A stretch of DNA of 64,000 nucleotides from Mycolicibacterium peregrinum (GTDB lineage Bacteria > Actinomycetota > Actinomycetes > Mycobacteriales > Mycobacteriaceae). The stretch is taken from positions 62,001 through 126,000 of the forward strand of contig NZ_LQPP01000041.1 in assembly GCF_002102345.1 (NCBI RefSeq), given 5' to 3'. A model generated the notes under the pieces. The model made no database searches and was not told the DNA's origin. It saw nothing but the letters and a program-made list of their open reading frames with translations. Position 1 is the first letter of the stretch, and each line of letters begins with the position of its first letter. This document shows positions 57,232 through 64,000 of this stretch, piece by piece. The position numbers and the translations under genes were made by a program.

Positions 57232-58461
57232 TCAACCGGTCCGGATGCCGTGCCAGCGGTGCACATCCAGGGCGACGGCTACCGCGACACTGTTTTCGCC
57301 AAGCGGGCGGGGCAGGAGCTCGTCGGCGCGAGCCAGTCGTCGCAGCAGTGTGTTGCGGTGGAGGTACAACCGTGCCGCGGCGCGTGAGGCGTTGCACTGT
57401 TCGGCGACGAATACCCTTACCGTTTCCTGTAATTCAGGGTCGGCGGTCTCAAGATCGCCGAGATTGCGGCTGACGAACTCAGCGGCACGATCGGGGTCGG
57501 CGGTGGCCAGGGCGACGAGTTCTACATCGGCGAACCTTGCGATCTGCTGTGTGGAGTGCAGCCGGGCCATCATCTGCTGGGTGGTGATCGCGTCGAAGTG
57601 GCTGCGCCGGAACCCATCCAGACCGTCGGACGGCGGGCCGATGGCGATCCGGACGCCGTCCAGCTCTGCGGCGGTGCTCGTCAGTGCCTGGAAGCCGTGC
57701 TGGATGTCGGCGCCACCTGCGGCCCACACCCACCGGGTGGCGGTGCTGGCCAGCACGCTCAACGGCCGCGGATCGCCGCAGTCCTGGCCGAATGCCTCGG
57801 CGGCCCGGTCCAATCCGGACAGGTCGCCCGCCGGGTCCTCGCTCCAGATCACCGCCGCGGTGTGCGTTCCGGTGAGCGCGTGGCCCAGGCGTGCCTCGGC
57901 GCGCTGCCGGGGGATCGGGGCGCCCTCCAGCAGGAGTGCGACGGTCTCGCGCCGCTCGGCGTGGGTGCCGCGGGTCAGGTCGTCGCGTTCCAAGTCGATC
58001 TGGGCAGCGATCCCGGCCAGTGTCGCGTCGACGAACGCACTGATGGACTGCGAGCACACGTCGAGCATCTCGTGTAGCTCGCCAGGGTCGGACGTGAGCT
58101 CGAAGGCGATCTCCATGAGCCGGCGCCACGCCACCCCCTCGCCGACCCGATACGCATCCAGGGGGAACTCGCTGACGCCGCGGCGCACCAGCTCCCGCGC
58201 GATGCTGAGTGGCTCCGGACCGGTATTCGGTGGCACCGGAGCACCGGGGTCGCGCACATTCGCCGTGCCCCAGAAGAACAGGTTGGCGTGATTACTGCGG
58301 ACGACCGCGCCGGCGAGCTCGGGGTCGGACGCTATTGCCGGGCTGGCGGCCAAGACTGCGGCATCGAATTCGTCGAGCCATTCCTGGCGGGGGTTGAGCA
58401 CAATCTGTGCGCATTGCCGGATCAGGTCCTGCACCCGGGGTGACGGTGGCTTCCACGCCAT
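57232..58461 (-). CDS. PucR-family regulator
   Basis: A 409-residue regulator. The C-terminal helix-turn-helix of the PucR type is clear (FVAEQCNASRAAARLYLHRN then TLLRRLARADELL). The central region is GGDEF-like in arrangement and the N-terminal part is helical. The ATG at 58461 is used; the longer frame to 58617 has no support. It is divergent from the monooxygenase gene, with a perfect 17-base palindrome between them, so it probably controls that gene. Confidence 0.9.
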   Translation of the reverse strand: MAWKPPSPRVQDLIRQCAQIVLNPRQEWLDEFDAAVLAASPAIASDPELAGAVVRSNHANLFFWGTANVRDPGAPVPPNTGPEPLSIARELVRRGVSEFPLDAYRVGEGVAWRRLMEIAFELTSDPGELHEMLDVCSQSISAFVDATLAGIAAQIDLERDDLTRGTHAERRETVALLLEGAPIPRQRAEARLGHALTGTHTAAVIWSEDPAGDLSGLDRAAEAFGQDCGDPRPLSVLASTATRWVWAAGGADIQHGFQALTSTAAELDGVRIAIGPPSDGLDGFRRSHFDAITTQQMMARLHSTQQIARFADVELVALATADPDRAAEFVSRNLGDLETADPELQETVRVFVAEQCNASRAAARLYLHRNTLLRRLARADELLPRPLGENSVAVAVALDVHRWHGIRTG

Positions 58462-58479
58462 CGCCCCAGCGTAGATCGG

Positions 58480-58496
58480 TGGTGCAATTTGCACCA
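58480..58496. promoter_or_regulatory. Perfect 17-base operator between PucR and monooxygenase genes
   Basis: TGGTGCAATTTGCACCA is a perfect palindrome around a central T. It begins 19 bases upstream of the PucR gene start and lies 66 bases before the monooxygenase ATG. It is a strong candidate for PucR binding and feedback. Confidence 0.78.
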
Positions 58497-58561
58497 TCGG
58501 ATGCCGGAAAATTGGTATTTTTGACCTTGGGTGACAGTCGGCTGACCGCAACCATTGAGAC

Positions 58562-60040
58562 ATGAACCACACCGAACACGTCGACGTACTCATCATCGGC
58601 GCCGGAATCTCCGGCATCGGTGCCGCCTACTACCTGCAGCGTGAACACCCGGGCCGCAGCTACACGATCCTGGAGGCCCGGGGCGCCACCGGCGGCACGT
58701 GGGACCTGTTCCGTTACCCGGGCATTCGGTCGGACTCCGACCTGCACACCTTCGGGTACGAATTCAAACCGTGGCGCGACGAGCACGCCATCGCGACCGC
58801 CGACAAGATCTTGGCCTACCTGCGCGAGACGGTGTCGGAGAACGGCATCGACCGCCACATCCGGTTCCACCACAAGGTGCTCGGCGCAGCCTGGGACTCC
58901 GCGGCTGCCGCCTGGACCGTCGACATCGAGCGCACCGGCAGTGACGGCGCGGATCCCGAACTCGTGCAGATCTCGGCGAACTGGTTGTTCTGTGGGGGCG
59001 GGTACTACCGCTACGACCAGGGCTACACCCCGACCTTCGAAGGTCAGGACCGGTTCGCCGGACGTATCGTGCACCCGCAGCACTGGCCGGAGGATCTCGA
59101 CTACACCGGCAAGAAGGTCGTCGTGATCGGCAGCGGTGCCACCGCGGTGACGCTGGTGCCGTCGATGGCGCGGACCGCCGGGCACGTCACGATGCTGCAG
59201 CGCTCGCCCACCTATGTGCTTCCCGTCCCGGCCAAGGACGCCTTCGCCAACACCGCCAGGCGGCTGCTGGGCGACCGCCTCGGGTATGCCGCGGCCCGGC
59301 GCAAGAACATCATCAAGCAGCGCTCCGTCTACGTGCTGTGCCAGAAGTACCCGACCGCGGCCCGGTGGCTGATCCAGAAGATCAACGCCGCCAAGCTGCC
59401 CAAGGGATACCCCGTCGACGAGCACTTCGCGCCCCACTACAACCCGTGGGACCAGCGGTTGTGCGCCGTGCCCGACGGCGACCTGTTCGAGGCCATCAGC
59501 AACGGCAGCGCCTCGGTGGTCACCGACCGCATCGCGACGTTCACCGAGAACGGAATCCTGCTGGAGTCCGGCCGGGAGCTCGACGCCGACATCATCGTCA
59601 CCGCAACGGGTCTCAACATCCAGCTGTTCGGCGGGATGTCGCTGACCGTCGATGGCGCGCCGGTGGATCTCGCCGACACGGTCGCCTACAAGGGCATCAT
59701 GCTCTCGGGCGTGCCGAACTTCGCCTTCGCCTTCGGCTACACCAACTCGTCATGGACGCTCAAGGTCGGGCTGCTCTGCGAACACTTCTGCCGGTTGTTG
59801 AAGCACATGGACGACAACGGTTTCGACGTCGTCCGACCGGAGTTCGCCGGTGGTCAGACCCGCCCGCTCCTGGACTTCGGGGCCGGGTACGTGCAGCGTG
59901 CCATCGACGAGATTCCCCGCCAGGGCGTCGACGGACCGTGGCAGATGACCATGAACTACACGCTGGATGCCGAGACCTTGCGCAACGGACCCGTCGACGA
60001 CCCGCACCTGAAGTTCGAAAAGTCCTTGGTGGCCGTCTAG
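58562..60040 (+). CDS. EthA-like Baeyer-Villiger monooxygenase
   Basis: A 492-residue flavin monooxygenase. The FAD motif GAGISGIG begins at residue 13, the fingerprint FAGRIVHPQHWP spans 165-176, and the NADPH motif GSGATAVTLVP follows at 190. Large blocks match M. tuberculosis EthA from memory, including WDLFRYPGIRSDSD and FGPHYNPWDQRLC-like text. EthA activates thioamide drugs and oxidises ketones. The regulator here is PucR, not the EthR TetR of M. tuberculosis, so this may be a paralogue. The ATG at 58562 is the start. Confidence 0.94.
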   Translation: MNHTEHVDVLIIGAGISGIGAAYYLQREHPGRSYTILEARGATGGTWDLFRYPGIRSDSDLHTFGYEFKPWRDEHAIATADKILAYLRETVSENGIDRHIRFHHKVLGAAWDSAAAAWTVDIERTGSDGADPELVQISANWLFCGGGYYRYDQGYTPTFEGQDRFAGRIVHPQHWPEDLDYTGKKVVVIGSGATAVTLVPSMARTAGHVTMLQRSPTYVLPVPAKDAFANTARRLLGDRLGYAAARRKNIIKQRSVYVLCQKYPTAARWLIQKINAAKLPKGYPVDEHFAPHYNPWDQRLCAVPDGDLFEAISNGSASVVTDRIATFTENGILLESGRELDADIIVTATGLNIQLFGGMSLTVDGAPVDLADTVAYKGIMLSGVPNFAFAFGYTNSSWTLKVGLLCEHFCRLLKHMDDNGFDVVRPEFAGGQTRPLLDFGAGYVQRAIDEIPRQGVDGPWQMTMNYTLDAETLRNGPVDDPHLKFEKSLVAV

Positions 60041-60060
60041 TTCGGCGGCCTAGCCGAACT
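60039..60060. terminator. Compact bidirectional hairpin overlapping two stop codons
   Basis: AGTTCGGC (60039-60046) and GCCGAACT (60053-60060) pair around a 6-base loop. The stem covers part of the monooxygenase stop, and the loop holds the stop of the convergent methyltransferase, so one small hairpin may end both transcripts. Confidence 0.65.
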
Positions 60061-60883
60061 CCAGCAGACCCACCACCGGGCGGACGGGATCGAAGATCGG
60101 CAGGCGTTGCGCCTGCAGCAGGGCGTTGAAGATCGCGCCGCGGCCGGGCGGCATCGGCAGATCGCGCACCGTCCGCACCCCGGGGACCGTGTTGACCAGA
60201 TCGGCGAGCTCGTCCGGGGACAGGCTGAACGGCATGGGCGGCACCCGATAGCGCATCGAGGTCGGCATCCCCTTGCGGGTGAGAAACGCGAAGAACGCCG
60301 GAGGCAGGTCGAACATCATCTGCCCGCCCGGAAAGCGTTGCGCGCAGGCACGGATCAGCGACATGGACTCCTCTGGCTGCAGATACATCAGCAAGCCCTC
60401 GGCGGTGATGAACACGCCGTGATCGGTGTCTACGTGGTCCATCCAGCTGAAGTCCAGTGCCGACTGGGCGCACTGCCTGACCCGGTCGGGCTTGGGCAGC
60501 AACTTGTTGCGGAGCTCGATCATCGGCTCCAAATCGACTGACAACCACTGGAACTCATGCCCCAAGCCGGCGGCGTCCAGCCGGTAGAAGCTGGTCTGCA
60601 GCCCCTCGGCCAACGCCACCACGGTGGCCTTCGGATGCTCGCGCAGATAGTCGCCGGTGATCCGGTCGAACAACAGTGCACGCAGGGCCATGTCCTGGCG
60701 GCGGGTATAGCCGAACTTGGCGAAATCGAAATCGATCGAGTCGACCAGTTGCACCGCCACCGGATCGTCGATCAGGCCGTCCGGGCGGCGCGCCTCGTGC
60801 GCGCGCACCTGCAGGGTCAGCAGTGCCGTCTCGGAGACACCGGTGAGCGCACTGCCGCTGACCTTCTCTGAGCCACCCGTCAT
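60050..60883 (-). CDS. LCMT-family SAM-dependent methyltransferase
   Basis: A 277-residue protein of the leucine carboxyl methyltransferase-like (PF04072-type) family common in mycobacteria. The SAM-binding segment is VVALAEGLQTSFYRLD, and WLSVDLEPMIELR and FITAEGLLMYLQPEE are typical. It probably O-methylates a polyketide or acid. The ATG at 60883 is the start. A paralogue lies at the end of the window, with two unrelated genes between. Confidence 0.92.
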   Translation of the reverse strand: MTGGSEKVSGSALTGVSETALLTLQVRAHEARRPDGLIDDPVAVQLVDSIDFDFAKFGYTRRQDMALRALLFDRITGDYLREHPKATVVALAEGLQTSFYRLDAAGLGHEFQWLSVDLEPMIELRNKLLPKPDRVRQCAQSALDFSWMDHVDTDHGVFITAEGLLMYLQPEESMSLIRACAQRFPGGQMMFDLPPAFFAFLTRKGMPTSMRYRVPPMPFSLSPDELADLVNTVPGVRTVRDLPMPPGRGAIFNALLQAQRLPIFDPVRPVVGLLEFG

Positions 60884-60986
60884 GGCGCGAATGTACCCGC
60901 GTTCCGCCGGCCGGTGCCAACCCCGTCGACCGCACGCGCGAAGATGCTCTCAAAGGGTGATTCGGTTCAGCTGGAAGGAGTCCGCC

Positions 60987-61772
60987 GTGCCACGCTTCGC
61001 GGCCAATCTCTCCATGATGTACCCCGAACACGCCTTCCTCGACCGATTCGCCGCCGCGGCGGCCGACGGGTTCACCGCGGTGGAGTTCCTCTTCCCGTAC
61101 GAGTATCCGGCCGAGCAGTTGCGCGGTCGCCTCGATGCCTGCGGGCTGGAGCAGGCATTGTTCAACGCTCCTCCCGGCGATTTCGCGGCGGGGGAACGCG
61201 GCACCGCCTCCCTGCCCGGCCGCGAGACGGAGTTCCGGGACGGATTCGTCCGCGCACTGGGCTACGCAGAGGCGCTGAATTGCCCACGGGTGCACGTGAT
61301 GGCCGGCGTCGTCCCGACTGGTGCCGCGCGCGAGGAGCGGCTGGCGGTGTACCGCGACAACCTCACCTGGGCCGCCGAGAAGGCCGCGGGCCGCGGCGTC
61401 GATGTGCTGATCGAACCGATCAACCAGCGCGACATGCCCGGCTATCTGCTGAGCCGGCAGGACGAGGCGCACCGCATCGTGGGCGGCATCGGGGAGCCGA
61501 ACCTCAAGGTGCAACTCGACCTGTACCACTGCCAGATCACCGAGGGTGACGTGACGGTCCGGCTGCGGTCCGACATTCCGACCGGCCGGGTCGGGCACCT
61601 GCAGATCGCCGGAGTTCCCGATCGGCACGAACCGGACAGCGGCGAACTGGCGATCGACTACCTGCTCGCCGTCATCGACGAGACCGGTTACGACGGCTGG
61701 GTGGGCTGTGAGTACCGTCCCGCAGCCGGCACGAGCGCAGGGTTGGGGTGGCTGCGAAGAGCGCGCGGGTGA
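60987..61772 (+). CDS. Hydroxypyruvate isomerase-like TIM-barrel protein
   Basis: A 261-residue xylose isomerase-like TIM barrel. The pattern PRFAANLSMMYPEHAFLDRF, the Glu in VLIEPINQRDMPGYLL and QLDLYHCQITEGD match hydroxypyruvate isomerase (Hyi), which interconverts hydroxypyruvate and tartronate semialdehyde in glyoxylate metabolism. The metal ligands Glu, Asp and His are present. The GTG at 60987 has a GGAAGGAG ribosome-binding site. No other glyoxylate gene is adjacent. Confidence 0.93.
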   Translation: MPRFAANLSMMYPEHAFLDRFAAAAADGFTAVEFLFPYEYPAEQLRGRLDACGLEQALFNAPPGDFAAGERGTASLPGRETEFRDGFVRALGYAEALNCPRVHVMAGVVPTGAAREERLAVYRDNLTWAAEKAAGRGVDVLIEPINQRDMPGYLLSRQDEAHRIVGGIGEPNLKVQLDLYHCQITEGDVTVRLRSDIPTGRVGHLQIAGVPDRHEPDSGELAIDYLLAVIDETGYDGWVGCEYRPAAGTSAGLGWLRRARG

Positions 61773-61776
61773 CGCC

Positions 61777-62292
61777 TCAGCGCAGCACCTTGTCCAGGGT
61801 CCGCAGATTTCTGGTGGTGGTGCAGGATTTGTAGCGCTTCTTGCCCATGGTCTTGCCGATCGTGCTGTCGAGCGTCGCGGCTCGGGGCACCTGCCAATAG
61901 AGCACCCCGTTGCCGCGCCGAACCTTTTCGTCGTCGCCCGGGGTCAGCGCCGCGAGCTCGTCGAGCAGGTCATCGTCGCTCACGAACGTGACATAGGAGT
62001 GGTGGTCGGGGACTTCCCGCTCGAACGGATAACCGGCGGAGATCTTCTGCAGCGTGGGGATGTCGTACACCAACACCCATGCCTCGTAGCCGAAGGCGTC
62101 GCACAATGCCTTCTCGGCCGTGGTGCGGACCTTCGGAGCCTTGGAAGTGCTGTCCAGCAAGACATTTCCGCTTGCCAGAATCGTCTTGACCTCGGTGAAT
62201 CCGGCTGCCTCCATGGCTCTGGCCACGTCGGCCATCTTGAGATTCACGCCTCCCACGTTGATGCCGCGCAGGAACGCGATGTAGCGGGTCAC
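61777..62292 (-). CDS. DUF1697-family protein
   Basis: A 171-residue protein that opens MTRYIAFLRGINVGGVNLKM and ends TTRNLRTLDKVL, the two hallmarks of DUF1697, a family of unknown function with a ferredoxin-like fold. The start is the GTG at 62292. It converges on the hydroxypyruvate isomerase gene and lies 17 bases downstream of the alpha/beta hydrolase stop on the same strand. Confidence 0.93.
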   Translation of the reverse strand: MTRYIAFLRGINVGGVNLKMADVARAMEAAGFTEVKTILASGNVLLDSTSKAPKVRTTAEKALCDAFGYEAWVLVYDIPTLQKISAGYPFEREVPDHHSYVTFVSDDDLLDELAALTPGDDEKVRRGNGVLYWQVPRAATLDSTIGKTMGKKRYKSCTTTRNLRTLDKVLR

Positions 62293-62309
62293 CGCTCCAG
62301 CCTAACCAG

Positions 62310-63296
62310 TCACTTCACCGGCAGTTGGTCCAATTCGGCCTTCGAGGTGGCGGTGATGAGGTGGAGCACTCGCCGGAAGCTGGGGGATCGTGTCGACACG
62401 ATCGACGTGTGGTTCTCACCCGGGAGCAATTCGACGCTGGCCCGGCCGCCGCGCTTTTTGAGCGCTGCGACGTAGCGCTGCGAATTGGCCGGTGCCACAA
62501 CAGTGTCGAGCGTTCCGTGCACTGCGATCACCGGCACGCTCGGGTCGAGATTCTGGATCGGATCGACCGAGGCGTACCGCCGCGGCACCTCTGCCGGGCG
62601 GCCGCCGAGCACCGCGACGATGCGTTTGTCGCCGTGGTCGGCCGCGTAGACCATGTCGAGCGGACCGGCCAGCGAGATGACCCTGGTCGGCCGGAACCGA
62701 GGCCGGGATCCGACCTCGTCACCGCGCAGGTCCTGGCGGGTGCTGGCCCACACCGCCAACTGGGCTCCCGCACTGTGGCCCACGACGAGCGCGTCGTCGA
62801 TGGCCAGCTGCGGATACTGAAGGGCCACCTCGGCGACATAGTCCATGGCGCCGGCCACGTCGTCGAATGTGGTCGGCCACCCACCGCCCGAGCCCATCCT
62901 GCGGTACTCGATGTTGTAGACGGCCATGCCGCGGCTACTGAGCTCGCGGGCCAGTCCCTGGAACACCCCCGCGCCCATCGTGCTCTGCCACCCGCCGCCG
63001 TGGATCAGCACCACCAGCGGGACCGAATTGAACGCATGCCGACCGGCGGGCAGGTAGAGATCGGCCCAGTTTTGGTTGGGGTACCGGTCGGTGGGCGGGG
63101 CGTCAGACCGGTAGTGGACGCGGGTGACAGTCACGTCGTGCAGGGTGAGGGCCTCTGGAACCACCGCGACCGCGGCGGACCTCTTTTCCGTTTTCGCCTC
63201 GGTCGCGCAGGACGGCGTGACACCGACGACGAGCAAAGCGGTGAGCGCGATGAGCGCCCGCCGGTACCGCCGGCGATGCAGTCCTGGAATCAGCAC
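62310..63296 (-). CDS. Secreted alpha/beta hydrolase (carboxylesterase-like)
   Basis: A 328-residue exported hydrolase. The N-terminus has a basic stretch (LHRRRYRR) and hydrophobic segment ALIALTALLVVGV, then PSC; this may be a Sec signal or an imperfect lipobox. The mature part has the oxyanion HGGGWQ, nucleophile GHSAGAQ, Asp in HGTLDTVV and His in GENHTSI, like BD-FAE/kynurenine formamidase-type esterases. The GTG at 63296 is chosen because the frame upstream is a methyltransferase shadow. It lies 26 bases after the methyltransferase stop. Confidence 0.9.
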   Translation of the reverse strand: MLIPGLHRRRYRRALIALTALLVVGVTPSCATEAKTEKRSAAVAVVPEALTLHDVTVTRVHYRSDAPPTDRYPNQNWADLYLPAGRHAFNSVPLVVLIHGGGWQSTMGAGVFQGLARELSSRGMAVYNIEYRRMGSGGGWPTTFDDVAGAMDYVAEVALQYPQLAIDDALVVGHSAGAQLAVWASTRQDLRGDEVGSRPRFRPTRVISLAGPLDMVYAADHGDKRIVAVLGGRPAEVPRRYASVDPIQNLDPSVPVIAVHGTLDTVVAPANSQRYVAALKKRGGRASVELLPGENHTSIVSTRSPSFRRVLHLITATSKAELDQLPVK

Positions 63297-63322
63297 GGTC
63301 GTCTCTTTCTCGATCCTTCGGG

Positions 63323-64000
63323 TCAGAAGTCCAGTGCCGTGATGGACGGCCTGATGCGGTGGATCGCGCCGATCCGGTCCAGCCACGGCTCGGCCGCCAG
63401 CTTGAACAGGCCGCGCCCGGCCTGCAGGGGCACGTCCCGAGCCGACCTCACCCCGGCGATGGCTCCCGGTCCCGTCCCGGCCATGGCCAGGCCCTCTTCG
63501 GCGGTCAGCGCGAACGGCATCGGCGGCGCGATGTAGCGGTCGGACAGGTGCCAACCCTTGATGGTGCGCCGGCTCGCCCAGTGCGGGATCGAGTCGAAGA
63601 CCATCCGTGCCCCGGGGAACCGTGCCGCGCAGTCGGCGATCAGGCTGCGCACGTCGTCGGGTTCCAGGTACATCAGAAGGCCCTCGGCGGTGATGAACAC
63701 ACCGTTGGTGGCGTCGACGTGGTCCATCCAACTGCGGTGGAGTGCCGACTGGGCCAGGGTGACGATGCGGTCGTCATGGGGCAATAGTTTGTCGCGGATC
63801 GCGATCACAGGCGGTAGATCGACTGAATACCAGGTCAATTCGTCGGCTACCCCGGCCTGATCGAGTCGCCAGAAGCTGGTCTGCAGGCCCTCGGCCAATG
63901 CCACCACCGCGGCCTTTGGATGCGACGAGAGGTAGTCACGGGTCTCGACGTCGAAGGCGCGGGCCCGCAGCGCATGGGCCTGGGTGGGCCTGCCGAACTT
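63323..64000 (-). CDS. LCMT-family SAM-dependent methyltransferase (partial)
   Basis: A paralogue of the gene at 60050, cut off by the window end; 225 residues of its C-terminal part are visible. VVALAEGLQTSFWRLDQAG, WYSVDLPPVIAIRDKLLP and FITAEGLLMYLEPDD match the first copy closely. The frame stays open to base 64000, so the start lies beyond. It precedes the secreted hydrolase on the same strand. Confidence 0.88.
   Translation of the reverse strand, partial: KFGRPTQAHALRARAFDVETRDYLSSHPKAAVVALAEGLQTSFWRLDQAGVADELTWYSVDLPPVIAIRDKLLPHDDRIVTLAQSALHRSWMDHVDATNGVFITAEGLLMYLEPDDVRSLIADCAARFPGARMVFDSIPHWASRRTIKGWHLSDRYIAPPMPFALTAEEGLAMAGTGPGAIAGVRSARDVPLQAGRGLFKLAAEPWLDRIGAIHRIRPSITALDF

Noticed and set aside
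1..64000. tRNA, rRNA, CRISPR, insertion sequence or prophage
   Set aside because: No cloverleaf, repeat-spacer array, transposase or integrase could be recognised.

Overview
The window is high-GC actinobacterial DNA and almost certainly comes from a fast-growing mycobacterium (Mycolicibacterium-like). Two blocks keep the gene order of the M. tuberculosis Rv1106c-Rv1112 region (3beta-HSD, xseB, xseA, Rv1109c, ispH, Rv1111c, ychF at 11.1-17.8 kb) and of the Rv1141c-Rv1152 region (echA, mcr, SDR, mmpL13, methyltransferase, sirtuin, GntR at 47.4-57.2 kb). These assignments come from remembered gene order and from motifs read here, not from a search. I see no rRNA, tRNA, CRISPR array, insertion sequence or prophage.

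0-11 kb: a partial epimerase, a P450/TetR divergent pair, and a minus-strand operon of two tandem arylsulfatases, a HAD phosphatase-like protein and the formylglycine-generating enzyme that should activate the sulfatases. A TDT-family anion transporter, a DUF1876 protein and an AzlC/AzlD exporter pair follow on the plus strand. 11-18 kb: steroid dehydrogenase, exonuclease VII, ispH and ychF. 18-28 kb: accessory genes including a rifamycin ADP-ribosyltransferase (arr), two VOC proteins, an aldehyde dehydrogenase, an orphan sigma region 4 protein, a papain-like hydrolase and a 978-residue kinase/aminotransferase fusion. 28-36 kb: two orphan Mce-associated membrane proteins in a tightly overlapping operon with an epoxide-hydrolase-like protein and a degenerate WS/DGAT acyltransferase; a TetR/SDR pair; a DoxX protein; and a DUF3556 membrane protein behind a perfect KstR-type site.

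36-48 kb: a FadR-type regulator divergent from a thiolase / enoyl-CoA hydratase / acyl-CoA dehydrogenase operon, then a fasciclin protein, an MFS/AraC pair, a gamma carbonic anhydrase, an NAD-binding protein, a CPBP protease and a second MFS protein. 48-57 kb: alpha-methylacyl-CoA racemase, SDR and nitronate monooxygenase, followed by a previously unlisted 43-residue ORF and a structured non-coding stretch, then DoxX, MmpL, TetR, methyltransferase, sirtuin and GntR. 57-64 kb: a PucR regulator divergent from an EthA-like Baeyer-Villiger monooxygenase, two paralogous LCMT-family methyltransferases, a hydroxypyruvate isomerase-like protein and a secreted alpha/beta hydrolase.

Themes are lipid and sterol catabolism (three exact matches to the KstR consensus TnnAACnnGTTnnA, each just upstream of a start codon; beta-oxidation; mcr; 3beta-HSD), sulfate-ester hydrolysis, and drug-related functions (arr, EthA-like enzyme, P450, efflux pumps). 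The most unusual items are the structured intergenic element at 51.59-51.71 kb with crossing (pseudoknot-type) stems, the 43-residue acidic ORF beside it, the palindromic operators at 32629, 37187, 52388 and 58480, and the orphan sigma-4 protein.
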